Below are positions 25,292 through 33,496 of a stretch of 64,000 nucleotides of DNA, piece by piece. Position numbers and translations under genes: made by a program. The stretch is taken from positions 62,001 to 126,000 of the forward strand of contig NZ_JADTQG010000015.1 of NCBI RefSeq assembly GCF_016008875.1, given 5' to 3'. The notes beneath the pieces are model-generated. The model was not told the origin of the DNA. It made no database searches and was given only the letters and a program-made list of their open reading frames with translations. The DNA is from Ectopseudomonas mendocina (lineage in GTDB: Bacteria > Pseudomonadota > Gammaproteobacteria > Pseudomonadales > Pseudomonadaceae). Position 1 is the first letter of the stretch; every line of letters begins with the position of its first letter.

Positions 25292-26300
25292 CAATCGTAC
25301 CGCTACCAAGCTGACCAAGGTCGACAAGGCCGCGATCCTGCTGCTCTCGCTGGGCGAGACCGATGCCGCCCAGGTGCTGCGTCATCTCGGGCCGAAGGAA
25401 GTGCAGCGTGTCGGCGTGGCCATGGCCGGCATGCGCAACATCCATCGCGAGCAGGTCGAGCAGGTCATGAGCGAGTTCGTCGAGATCGTCGGCGACCAAA
25501 CCAGCCTGGGCGTCGGTTCCGACGGCTACATCCGCAAGATGCTCACCGCGGCACTGGGCGAGGACAAGGCCGGCAATCTCATCGACCGTATCCTCCTCGG
25601 CGGCAGCACCAGTGGCCTGGACAGCCTGAAATGGATGGAGCCGCGTGCCGTTGCCGACGTGATTCGCTACGAGCACCCGCAGATTCAGGCCATCGTTGTC
25701 GCCTATCTCGACCCGGATCAGGCTGGCGAGGTGCTCAGCCATTTCGATCACAAGGTGCGCCTGGACATCATTCTGCGTGTGTCGTCGCTGAACACCGTGC
25801 AGCCGTCTGCGCTCAAGGAGCTCAACCAGATTCTCGAGAAGCAGTTCTCCGGCAGTGCCAACACCACGCGCGCCACCATGGGCGGCGTCAAGCGCGCGGC
25901 GGACATCATGAACTTCCTCGACAGCTCGGTGGAAGGCCAGCTGATGGATTCCATTCGCGAGGTGGACGAAGACCTGTCGACGCAGATCGAGGACCTCATG
26001 TTCGTCTTCGACAACCTGGCCGATGTCGACGACCGCGGCATTCAGGCGCTCATGCGCGAAGTCTCGTCCGAGGTGCTGGTACTGGCTCTCAAGGGCGCCG
26101 ACGATGCGATCAAGGACAAGGTGTTCAAGAACATGTCCAAGCGCGCGGCCGAGCTGCTGCGCGACGACCTGGAAGCCAAGGGCCCGGTGCGGGTCAGCGA
26201 CGTGGAAGCGGCGCAGAAGGAAATTCTCACCATCGCCCGGCGCATGGCCGAAGCCGGAGAGATCGTGCTCGGCGGCAAGGGTGGCGAGGAGATGGTCTAA
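25284..26300 (+). CDS. fliG: Flagellar motor switch protein FliG
   Basis: FliG is the rotor protein that meets the stator and transmits torque and switching. In its 338 residues, the N domain (1-100, KVDKAAILLLSLGETDAAQV) binds FliF. The middle domain has the EHPQ motif (YEHPQIQAIVVAYLDPDQ). The C domain carries the charged torque helix around DDRGIQALMREVSSEVLVLA and LKGADDAIKDKVFKNMSKRA. The start overlaps the fliF end by eight bases, so they are translationally coupled. Length and motifs are normal. Confidence 0.97.
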   Translation: MSDNRTATKLTKVDKAAILLLSLGETDAAQVLRHLGPKEVQRVGVAMAGMRNIHREQVEQVMSEFVEIVGDQTSLGVGSDGYIRKMLTAALGEDKAGNLIDRILLGGSTSGLDSLKWMEPRAVADVIRYEHPQIQAIVVAYLDPDQAGEVLSHFDHKVRLDIILRVSSLNTVQPSALKELNQILEKQFSGSANTTRATMGGVKRAADIMNFLDSSVEGQLMDSIREVDEDLSTQIEDLMFVFDNLADVDDRGIQALMREVSSEVLVLALKGADDAIKDKVFKNMSKRAAELLRDDLEAKGPVRVSDVEAAQKEILTIARRMAEAGEIVLGGKGGEEMV

Positions 26301-26303
26301 ACC

Positions 26304-27101
26304 ATGGCCAAGGAGCCTGAGAGCGAGCTGATTCGCGCCAAGGATCTGGGCGCCGTCGACCGCTGGGCGCTGCCCAGCTTCGACGCGCCGGGCGAGGAAC
26401 CGGCCGAAGCTGAAGTTCCGGCCGATGAGCCTGCGTCTTCACCTGTCGAGGCCCAAGCCCAGGAAACCGGGCAGGTGGAAGAGGTCGCCATCGAGGATGT
26501 CAAACCGCTGACGCTCGATGAACTCGAAGCCATCCGTCAGGATGCCTATAACGAAGGCTTCGCCACCGGTGAGAAGGACGGTTTTCATGCCGGCCAGATC
26601 AAGGCCAAGCAGGAAGCCGACGCCGCCCTGGCGCTGAAACTCGGTAGCCTGGAAAAGCTCATGACTCAGCTGCTCGATCCGATTGCCGAGCAGGACCAGC
26701 AAATGGAAGTGGCCATGGTACGTCTGGTCAGCCATATGGTGCGCGAGGTGATTCAACGCGAATTGAGCAGCGACTCCAGCCAGATTCGCCAGGTTCTGCG
26801 CGAGGCGCTCAAATTGCTGCCGATGGGCGCGGACAACGTGCGCATTCAGGTCAACCCGCAGGACTTCGAAACGATCAGGGCGCTACGTGAGCGCCATGAA
26901 GAGAGCTGGCGCATTCTCGAAGACGACAGTCTGCTGCCTGGCGGTTGCCGCATCGAGTCGGAACACAGCCAGATCGACGCCAGCGTCGAGACGCGCATGG
27001 CGCAGGCCCTCAAGCAACTGTTCGAGCAACAGCGCGCGCAGAGCACCCAGTTGCCGGAGGCGGACATCAACCTGGATCTGGATGGCGACGATGCGTCTTG
27101 A
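26304..27101 (+). CDS. fliH: Flagellar assembly protein FliH
   Basis: FliH is the negative regulator and stator-like arm of the FliI export ATPase. In its 265 residues, an acidic, Pro/Glu-rich N terminus (about 1-75) is followed by DEAYNEGFATGEKDGFHAGQ-like sequence (starts at AYNEGFATGEKDG). This has the alternating Gly and small residues typical of the GxxxG-rich FliH helix. A C-terminal domain with VRLVSHMVREVIQRELSSDS and LPGGCRIESEHSQIDASVET follows. It starts three bases after fliG and overlaps fliI by 11 bases. Confidence 0.94.
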   Translation: MAKEPESELIRAKDLGAVDRWALPSFDAPGEEPAEAEVPADEPASSPVEAQAQETGQVEEVAIEDVKPLTLDELEAIRQDAYNEGFATGEKDGFHAGQIKAKQEADAALALKLGSLEKLMTQLLDPIAEQDQQMEVAMVRLVSHMVREVIQRELSSDSSQIRQVLREALKLLPMGADNVRIQVNPQDFETIRALRERHEESWRILEDDSLLPGGCRIESEHSQIDASVETRMAQALKQLFEQQRAQSTQLPEADINLDLDGDDAS

Positions 27102-28437
27102 TCGCGTGAGCTTCGCGCGGCGTCTGGAGGGTTACAGCGATGCGATCAGCCTGCCCAGCCAGCCCATACTCGAGGGTCGCCTGCTGCGCATGGTCGGCCT
27201 TACCCTGGAGGCCGAAGGGCTGCGCGCGGCCGTTGGCAGCCGCTGCCTGGTAATCAATGACGACAGCTACCACCCGGTCCAGGTCGAGGCTGAGGTGATG
27301 GGTTTCTCCGGCGGCAAGATCTACCTGATGCCTGTAGGCAGCCTGGCCGGCATTGCGCCGGGCGCGCGCGTGGTGCCGCTGCCTGATGCCGGGCGCCTGC
27401 CGATGGGCATGACCATGCTCGGCCGTGTGCTCGACGGCGCTGGCCGGGCGCTCGATGGCAAAGGCGGGATGAAAGCCGAGGATTGGGTGCCGATGGATGG
27501 CCCGACCATCAACCCGCTCAATCGCGACCCCATCAGCCAGCCATTGGACGTCGGCATTCGTTCGATCAACGGCCTGCTCACCGTCGGGCGCGGTCAGCGC
27601 CTGGGCCTGTTCGCCGGTACCGGTGTCGGCAAGTCGGTGTTGCTGGGGATGATGACGCGTTTTACCGAGGCCGAGATCATCGTCGTCGGCCTGATCGGTG
27701 AGCGTGGGCGCGAGGTCAAGGAGTTCATCGACGAGATCCTCGGTGAAGAGGGGCTCAAGCGCTCCGTCGTCGTGGCCTCGCCGGCCGATGATGCGCCATT
27801 GATGCGGCTGCGCGCCGCGCAGTACTGCACGCGCATCGCCGAATATTTTCGCGACAAGGGCAAGAATGTCTTGTTGCTGATGGATTCGCTGACGCGCTAC
27901 GCCCAGGCGCAGCGTGAAATCGCTCTGGCCATCGGCGAGCCGCCGGCCACCAAAGGCTATCCGCCTTCGGTGTTCGCCAAATTGCCCAAACTGGTCGAGC
28001 GCGCCGGTAACGCCGAGGCCGGCGGCGGTTCGATCACCGCGTTCTACACCGTGTTGAGTGAGGGTGACGATCAGCAGGACCCCATCGCCGATGCCGCGCG
28101 CGGCGTGCTCGATGGCCACTTCGTGCTGTCCCGGCGTCTGGCGGAGGAGGGGCACTATCCGGCAGTCGATATCGAGTCCTCGATCAGCCGGGTCATGCCG
28201 CAGGTGGTGCCGCCGGAGCAACTCAGGCAGGCGCAGCGTTTCAAGCAGCTGTGGTCGCGTTACCAGCAGAGCCGCGATCTGATCAGCGTCGGCGCCTATG
28301 TGCCGGGCGGTGATGCGGATACCGACCTGGCCATCGCACGCCAGCCGGCCATGGCTCAATACCTGCGTCAGGGGCTGGATGAAAGCGTGGGCATGCCGCA
28401 AAGCCGTGAGCAACTGGCCGCCGTGCTGGGGCAATGA
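27091..28437 (+). CDS. fliI: Flagellum-specific ATPase FliI
   Basis: FliI is the hexameric ATPase that unfolds and delivers substrates to the flagellar export gate; it resembles the F1 beta subunit. From the ATG at 27091 the protein is 448 residues and begins MRLDRVSFARRLEGYSDAIS. Walker A is GLFAGTGVGKSVLLG (Lys181), the catalytic Glu region is GLIGERGREVKEFI, and Walker B is KNVLLLMDSLTRYAQAQRE. A longer frame from 26887 runs back inside fliH and is rejected. The start lies within the last codons of fliH. Confidence 0.97.
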   Translation: MRLDRVSFARRLEGYSDAISLPSQPILEGRLLRMVGLTLEAEGLRAAVGSRCLVINDDSYHPVQVEAEVMGFSGGKIYLMPVGSLAGIAPGARVVPLPDAGRLPMGMTMLGRVLDGAGRALDGKGGMKAEDWVPMDGPTINPLNRDPISQPLDVGIRSINGLLTVGRGQRLGLFAGTGVGKSVLLGMMTRFTEAEIIVVGLIGERGREVKEFIDEILGEEGLKRSVVVASPADDAPLMRLRAAQYCTRIAEYFRDKGKNVLLLMDSLTRYAQAQREIALAIGEPPATKGYPPSVFAKLPKLVERAGNAEAGGGSITAFYTVLSEGDDQQDPIADAARGVLDGHFVLSRRLAEEGHYPAVDIESSISRVMPQVVPPEQLRQAQRFKQLWSRYQQSRDLISVGAYVPGGDADTDLAIARQPAMAQYLRQGLDESVGMPQSREQLAAVLGQ

Positions 28438-28483
28438 TGGCGCTGGCTAACGATCCTTTCGCGGCCATCAAGGCGGTGACGCA

Positions 28484-28933
28484 ATGAGCCTCAGCCGCGC
28501 CAAACGCCTGCAGCCGGTTGTCGAGATGGCAGAAAAGGCCGAGCGCGAGGCCGCGCGCCAGCTAGGGCATTGCCAGGGCCTGGTCGGCCAGGCCGAGGCC
28601 AAGTTGGGGGAGCTGGAGCGCTTTCGTGGCGATTACCAGCAGCAATGGATCAGCGAGGGCAGCAAGGGCGTTTCCGGCCAGTGGCTGATGAACTACCAGC
28701 GCTTTTTGTCGCAGCTCGAGACGGCGGTCGGCCAGCAGCAGCAAAGCCTGGAGTGGCATCGAGCCAATCTGGAGAAGGTGCGCGCGGTGTGGCAGCAGCG
28801 CTATGCCCGCCTCGAGGGGCTGCGCAAGCTGGTACAGCGTTACATCGACGAAGCCCGTTTGGCCGAGGACAAGCGCGAGCAGAAACTGCTCGACGAACTG
28901 GCGCAGCGCCTGGTCGACCGGGGCGAACCTTGA
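28484..28933 (+). CDS. fliJ: Flagellar export protein FliJ
   Basis: FliJ is the coiled-coil stalk of the FliI ATPase and escorts export chaperones. It has 149 residues, almost all predicted helix rich in Gln, Glu, Arg and Leu: VEMAEKAEREAARQLGHCQG near the N terminus and KLVQRYIDEARLAEDKREQK near the C terminus. The 46 bases after fliI carry AAGGCGGTGA as ribosome site. It ends the fliEFGHIJ run; the next gene starts 85 bases later with no recognisable terminator between. Confidence 0.93.
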   Translation: MSLSRAKRLQPVVEMAEKAEREAARQLGHCQGLVGQAEAKLGELERFRGDYQQQWISEGSKGVSGQWLMNYQRFLSQLETAVGQQQQSLEWHRANLEKVRAVWQQRYARLEGLRKLVQRYIDEARLAEDKREQKLLDELAQRLVDRGEP

Positions 28934-29018
28934 TTAGAAGTTGTTTCGGCGCCTGCCAGATGCTACACCTTCAGTCGTGAACCGCCCTATCCGGCAAAGT
29001 CTCGACAAAGGAGTAAAC

Positions 29019-29324
29019 ATGGCCATCACCTCGCAACCGTCGGCGGACGGGCAAGAGCTGACCATCGTAATTCGAGGACGCTTCGACTTCGCCTCCCACC
29101 AGGAATTTCGTGACGCCTATGAGCGTGTTAACGTGACCCCCAGGCGCTATCAGGTCGACTTGCGCGACACCAGCTACCTGGATAGCTCAGCCCTGGGCAT
29201 GCTGCTGCTCCTGCGCGATCACGCGGGCGGCGATTCGGCGCAGATTCGCCTGCTAAACTGCAGCAGTGACGTGCGCAAGATTCTCGCCATTTCCAATTTC
29301 GAGCAGCTGTTCCAGATCAGCTGA
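29019..29324 (+). CDS. hsbA: STAS-domain anti-sigma factor antagonist HsbA
   Basis: A 101-residue single STAS domain, like SpoIIAA. The conserved phosphorylation-site loop DTSYLDSSALGMLLLL places the acceptor at Ser56. In P. aeruginosa HsbA, in its unphosphorylated or phosphorylated state, binds the anti-sigma factor FlgM or the diguanylate cyclase HsbD and so switches between swimming and biofilm. The next two genes encode its dedicated kinase/phosphatase HsbR and the upstream phosphotransfer protein HptB. The ATG at 29019 has AAAGGAG five bases before it. In P. aeruginosa these genes lie near flgM, not here. Confidence 0.9.
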   Translation: MAITSQPSADGQELTIVIRGRFDFASHQEFRDAYERVNVTPRRYQVDLRDTSYLDSSALGMLLLLRDHAGGDSAQIRLLNCSSDVRKILAISNFEQLFQIS

Positions 29325-31012
29325 TGCCTGATCGTCTTGCGATCCTGATTGCCGAGGACAACGCGGCTGATCGCATGCTGTTGTCCACCATCGTCAGTCG
29401 TCAGGGCCACCGTGTGCTCACCGCCAGCAATGGTTTGGAGGCGGTCGCCCTGTTCGAGCAGGAGCGTCCGCATCTGGTCCTGATGGACGCGCTGATGCCG
29501 GTGATGGATGGCTTCGAGGCGGCGCGACGGATCAAGGAGCAGGCCGGCGAGTCGCTGGTGCCGATCATTTTTCTCACCTCGCTTACCGAAGGCGAGGCGT
29601 TGGTGCGGTGCCTGGAGGCCGGGGGCGACGACTTTCTCGCCAAGCCCTACAACCGGGTGATACTCGAGGCGAAAATCGGCGCGATGGATCGTCTGCGCCG
29701 TCTGCACGACACGGTGTTGCGCCAGCGTGACCTGATCGCCCGCCACAATGAGCATCTGCTGCGCGAGCAGCGCGTGGCCAAGGCGGTATTCGACAAGGTG
29801 GCGCATTCCGGCTGCCTAGATGCGCCGAACATCCGCTACATGCAATCGCCTTACGCTCTGTTCAATGGCGATCTACTGCTGGCGGCCTACAAGCCCTCCG
29901 GTGGCATGCACGTGATGCTCGGCGACTTCACCGGCCATGGTCTGCCTGCAGCGATTGGCGCCATGCCGCTGGCCGAGGTGTTCTACGGCATGACGGCCAA
30001 GGGGCACTCACTGGCCGAGATCCTTCGCGAGATCAACGCCAAGCTCAAGCGCATCCTGCCGGTGGGGGTTTTCTGCTGCGCCACCCTGCTCAACATCAGC
30101 AACAAGCGTGGTTTGCTCGAGGTGTGGAATGGCGGGCTGCCGGATGGCTATCTGCTGCATGGCGATGGCCGTCCGCGTCAGCCGCTGGTGTCGCGTCATT
30201 TGCCGCTTGGCATCCTTGAGCCCGCGGCGTTCAGTGATCGCTGCGAGGTTTATCCGCTGACGCAGGGAGATCGCATCTTCCTGCTCAGCGACGGTGTGCT
30301 CGAGGCCAGTGACCGGCACGGGCAACTGTTCGGCGAAGAGCGACTGCTCAGGCTGTTGGATGCCAATCGTCAGCCGCAGGCGCTGTTCGAGGAAATCCAG
30401 CAGGCGCTGACGGCATTTCGCGGCGAGCAGCAGGACGATGTCAGCCTGGTTCAGGTCGGGCTCGCCGAAGACGACGAGCGCCCGCGGCCGCTGGCCTTCG
30501 CCGATAGCGGCCAGAGCAGCGTCATGGACTGGTCAGCCAGTTTCGAGTTTCGCGCGCTGAGCCTGCGCCATTTCAATCCACTGCCATTTCTGTTGCAGCT
30601 GTTGTTGGACGTGCAGGCACTGCGCCCACGTGGTGGCGAACTGTATACGGTGCTCGCCGAGCTCTACTCCAATGCGCTGGAGCATGGTGTGATGGGCCTC
30701 GATTCCTCGCTCAAGCAGGATGCCAGCGGCTTTGCCGAGTACTACCGGGAGCGGCGTCTGCGCCTGGCGTCATTGCGCGATGGCTATGTGCGCTTTCACC
30801 TGAAGATGCTGCCGGAGGGAAATGGCGGCCGTCTTATCGTCGGGGTCGAGGACAGCGGTCCTGGTTTCGATCCGGCCAGGCTCCTGGCAACGCGAGATGA
30901 TGCACTGTGCGGCCGCGGGCTGGCCCTGGTGCGCGAGCTGAGTGACGGTTTTGCTTTCGGCCCCGACGGCCGGGGCGTCACCGTGGAGTTTTGTTGGACC
31001 ACTGAGGCATAA
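29324..31012 (+). CDS. hsbR: Response regulator / PP2C phosphatase / anti-sigma kinase HsbR
   Basis: A 562-residue three-domain regulator. REC (1-125) has Asp55 as phospho-acceptor (LVLMDALMPVMDG) and FLAKPYNR. A SpoIIE-type PP2C phosphatase (about 165-385) has MLGDFTGHGLPAAIGAMPL and LLSDGVLEA as metal-binding sites. A C-terminal HATPase_c serine-kinase domain (about 420-560) has ELYSNALEHG as N box and GVEDSGPGF as G1. In P. aeruginosa HptB phosphorylates HsbR, which turns it from kinase to phosphatase of HsbA. The start overlaps the hsbA stop by one base. Confidence 0.93.
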   Translation: MPDRLAILIAEDNAADRMLLSTIVSRQGHRVLTASNGLEAVALFEQERPHLVLMDALMPVMDGFEAARRIKEQAGESLVPIIFLTSLTEGEALVRCLEAGGDDFLAKPYNRVILEAKIGAMDRLRRLHDTVLRQRDLIARHNEHLLREQRVAKAVFDKVAHSGCLDAPNIRYMQSPYALFNGDLLLAAYKPSGGMHVMLGDFTGHGLPAAIGAMPLAEVFYGMTAKGHSLAEILREINAKLKRILPVGVFCCATLLNISNKRGLLEVWNGGLPDGYLLHGDGRPRQPLVSRHLPLGILEPAAFSDRCEVYPLTQGDRIFLLSDGVLEASDRHGQLFGEERLLRLLDANRQPQALFEEIQQALTAFRGEQQDDVSLVQVGLAEDDERPRPLAFADSGQSSVMDWSASFEFRALSLRHFNPLPFLLQLLLDVQALRPRGGELYTVLAELYSNALEHGVMGLDSSLKQDASGFAEYYRERRLRLASLRDGYVRFHLKMLPEGNGGRLIVGVEDSGPGFDPARLLATRDDALCGRGLALVRELSDGFAFGPDGRGVTVEFCWTTEA

Positions 31013-31042
31013 TTCCGGCCTTGTAGTTCAGGGAGTGACCCG

Positions 31043-31396
31043 GTGTCCGATATCCATCTCGACGATGCCGTCCTGGCGGCCCTGCAGGACGTCATGGAAG
31101 ACGAGTACCCGATTCTGCTCGACACCTTCGTTGCCGACTCAGAGGAGCGTCTGCGCCTGCTGCACCAGGCTCAGGCCGAGGACGATGCGCAGGGTCTGCG
31201 CCTGGCCGCGCACAGCTTCAAGGGCAGTTGCAGCAACATGGGCGCGGTCCTGTTGGCCAGCCTGTGCAAGGAACTCGAGGACGCCGGGCGGCGCGAGGCG
31301 CTGGAGCTGGTTCCGGGGCTGGTCGAGCAGATCGAGCGCGAGTTCGCCATCGTGCGCATCCTGTTCAAGTCCGAGCGGCAGCGCTTCCGCCCCTGA
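31043..31396 (+). CDS. hptB: Histidine phosphotransfer protein HptB
   Basis: A 117-residue Hpt domain. The motif LAAHSFKGSCSNMGAVLLAS carries the phospho-accepting His57, the same number as in P. aeruginosa HptB. It relays phosphate from several hybrid sensor kinases (in P. aeruginosa PA1611, ErcS', SagS and others) to HsbR. A GTG start at 31043, with GGGAG upstream, gives the right N terminus MSDIHLDDAVLAALQDVMED. It lies 30 bases after hsbR and 67 bases before fliK. Confidence 0.92.
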   Translation: MSDIHLDDAVLAALQDVMEDEYPILLDTFVADSEERLRLLHQAQAEDDAQGLRLAAHSFKGSCSNMGAVLLASLCKELEDAGRREALELVPGLVEQIEREFAIVRILFKSERQRFRP

Positions 31397-31463
31397 CAAC
31401 TTTTCCAGAGTTGGCCCGTCCTTTGCTCTGATCCCGTCACGACCCAACAGACGGAGAGCGTCC

Positions 31464-32690
31464 ATGTCCGCATTGCCCGATATTCGCCTGCAGGCCACGC
31501 CTGAGGTGAAGAGCAAAGCGAAGCAGCCGGCCAAAGCGCCGGAACCCAGCAACAGCGGTGCTTCCAGCTTTGCCGAGGTATATGCCAAGGAGCGTCAGGC
31601 CAAGCCTGGCGAGCGCGCTGGCAGTACCGATAAACCCAGCCAGGAGCAGAACTCGGCACCAGCTTCTGGTGAGCCTGATACCGCTTCGACTGCCGCCGAG
31701 CAGCCTGCGGTTGCCGCCTCCGGCAATTCCTTGCCGACCGAAGAGGGCGCTGAAGAAGAGCTCGATCCGCTGCTGGCGATGGCGCTGGGCGGCATCCAGG
31801 CTCAGACGCAGGAGGCTGCGGGCACCGAGGCGGCATCGGATATGCCCGCCCTGGTGATTACCGGCGCCACCGCTGGTGTCGCCGAGGAGGCCGAGCCAGT
31901 GCTGGAGGACGACGCGCTCGATCCGCTGGCACTGATCAAGCAACCGGCGGAAGAGGCGAGCAAGGCGCAAGTCTCGCAGGACGCTGCGATCAAGAGCTCG
32001 CGCGTGGCGACCAGTACGGACTTTGCCGCCGCCATGGCCGCCATGGGCAAGGGTGAGGAGACCGCCGAGAACAGCGAGGAGTCGACGCTGGAGCTGCCAC
32101 TGGAAAGCCTGGCCAAGGACGCGCTGGAGAGCCTCAAGGACAGCGTTCAGCCCAACCGTCCGGATCAGTTCGTCAGCAAGCTCAATGCGCTGACCCAGGC
32201 GCTCAATCATCAGGCTGGCGCCGCGCAACGCGTGCCGTTGGTGCCGGGCCAACCGGTGGCGATGCAGCAGGGCGGCTGGAGCGAGGCGGTGGTCGACCGT
32301 GTCATGTGGCTGTCCAGCCAGAACCTCAAGTCGGCCGAGATTCAGCTTGATCCGGCCGAGCTGGGGCGCCTCGAGGTGCGCGTGAACCTTTCTCAGGATC
32401 AGGCCCAGGTGACCTTCGCCAGCCCCAATGCGGGCGTGCGTGAGGCGCTGGAAGGGCAGATGCATCGTCTACGTGAGCTGTTCGCCCAGCAAGGCATGAA
32501 CCTGGCCGATGCCAACGTTTCCGATCAGTCGCTCAACCGCGGCTGGCAGGGGCAGGGCGAGGGGGGGCGCGGCGGCTCCGGCTCGCGTGACGGCCTGCTT
32601 GCCGGCGAAGAGCTGCAGCCCGGCGCTCAACAGGAGGTGCGCAGCGAGCGATTGAGCGCGGGCCGTGGTCTGGTCGATTACTACGCATGA
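31464..32690 (+). CDS. fliK: Flagellar hook-length control protein FliK
   Basis: FliK measures hook length and triggers the FlhB export switch. The 408-residue protein has a long Ala/Glu/Ser-rich, low-complexity N-terminal region. The conserved FliK C-terminal domain (about 275-370) has WSEAVVDRVMWLSSQNLKSA and IQLDPAELGRLEVRVNLSQD, then the tail DANVSDQSLNRGWQGQGEGG. The ATG at 31464 follows GGAGAGC. A longer open frame from 30942 overlaps hsbR and hptB in another frame and is rejected. A second, longer FliK-like gene lies at 53.2-54.7 kb on the other strand. Confidence 0.94.
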   Translation: MSALPDIRLQATPEVKSKAKQPAKAPEPSNSGASSFAEVYAKERQAKPGERAGSTDKPSQEQNSAPASGEPDTASTAAEQPAVAASGNSLPTEEGAEEELDPLLAMALGGIQAQTQEAAGTEAASDMPALVITGATAGVAEEAEPVLEDDALDPLALIKQPAEEASKAQVSQDAAIKSSRVATSTDFAAAMAAMGKGEETAENSEESTLELPLESLAKDALESLKDSVQPNRPDQFVSKLNALTQALNHQAGAAQRVPLVPGQPVAMQQGGWSEAVVDRVMWLSSQNLKSAEIQLDPAELGRLEVRVNLSQDQAQVTFASPNAGVREALEGQMHRLRELFAQQGMNLADANVSDQSLNRGWQGQGEGGRGGSGSRDGLLAGEELQPGAQQEVRSERLSAGRGLVDYYA

Positions 32691-32788
32691 AAGGCGCCTC
32701 GCGCATGGTCTCGGCGACCTTCTGACGTAACGGATAGCGCTGCATCGCGCGAAGCAATGCCTGATGATCGGTATTCCTCCGCTAGACT

Positions 32789-32833
32789 TGCATTTGCCCG
32801 GGTTGCCGAAAGGTGCCCGGGCGAATGCATTTT
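32789..32833 (+). terminator. Terminator after fliK
   Basis: TGCATTTGCCCGGG (32789-32802) pairs with CCCGGGCGAATGCA (32816-32829), 14 bp with one G-T pair and a 13-base loop, followed by TTTT. It sits about 100 bases after the fliK stop and 70 bases before the fliL sigma-54 promoter. Confidence 0.75.
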
Positions 32834-32899
32834 GGGGTGACAGCAGGCAGCTGGCGCTGTTAAATCCGCAGCCCAGAGTTAGACAAGCCTGCTCATATG

Positions 32900-32916
32900 C
32901 TGGCATAACACTTGCT
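32900..32916 (+). promoter_or_regulatory. Sigma-54 promoter of the fliLMNOPQR-flhB operon
   Basis: CTGGCATAACACTTGCTC: GG at 32902-32903 and GC at 32914-32915 with ten bases between. It lies about 50 bases before the fliL start, matching the FleQ-dependent class II promoter known in this place. Confidence 0.87.
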
Positions 32917-32965
32917 CCTAACCCTTTGAATGCGGAAAGAACCCAGGCACTGACGGATTATTGGC

Positions 32966-33484
32966 ATGGCTAAGAAAGAAGCGGCATCGACTGCCGATGG
33001 ACAACCCGCCGGCAAGAGCAAGCTCAAGCTCATCATCCTGATCGTGGTGGGGTTGCTCCTGGCCGTTGGTCTTTCCATTGGCGGTACCTGGTTCATTCTC
33101 AGCAAGGGCGACAAGCATGAGGAGGCCAAGCCTGAAGAGGCAGCCGCCGCTGCGCCTGTCCGTCAGCCGGCCCTTTACCAGGACCTGATGCCGGCCTTCG
33201 TGGTCAACTTCAATTACCAGAACCGTACCCGCTACCTGCAGGTGAGCATGGCCCTGATGAGCCGCGATGCCGCCGGGATGGAGAAGCTCAAGGTGCATAT
33301 GCCGGTGCTGCGCAACCGCCTGGTGATGCTGCTCTCCGGGCAGGATTTCGCCGCGCTGCAAACGCCGCTGGGCAAGGAGATGCTCCTGCAGCAGGCGCTG
33401 GCCAGCGTGCAGGAGTTGGCGCAGAAGGAAACCGGCAGCACCGTGGTCGAGCAGGTGCTGTTCACCAATTTCGTATTGCAGTAG
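32966..33484 (+). CDS. fliL: Flagellar basal body-associated protein FliL
   Basis: FliL is a single-pass inner-membrane protein beside the stator that supports torque under load. In its 172 residues, a charged N terminus is followed by a membrane segment at about 22-44 (LIILIVVGLLLAVGLSIGG). A periplasmic stomatin-like domain follows, with YQDLMPAFVVNFNYQNRTRY and LRNRLVMLLSGQDFAALQTP. It is the first gene of a long class II operon and sits behind a good sigma-54 promoter. fliM starts 12 bases after the stop. Confidence 0.95.
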   Translation: MAKKEAASTADGQPAGKSKLKLIILIVVGLLLAVGLSIGGTWFILSKGDKHEEAKPEEAAAAAPVRQPALYQDLMPAFVVNFNYQNRTRYLQVSMALMSRDAAGMEKLKVHMPVLRNRLVMLLSGQDFAALQTPLGKEMLLQQALASVQELAQKETGSTVVEQVLFTNFVLQ

Positions 33485-33496
33485 CGGGAGCTGAAG

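Noticed and set aside
32764..32973. A 69-codon open frame between fliK and fliL
   Set aside because: It covers the fliK terminator hairpin and the fliL sigma-54 promoter and has no ribosome site.
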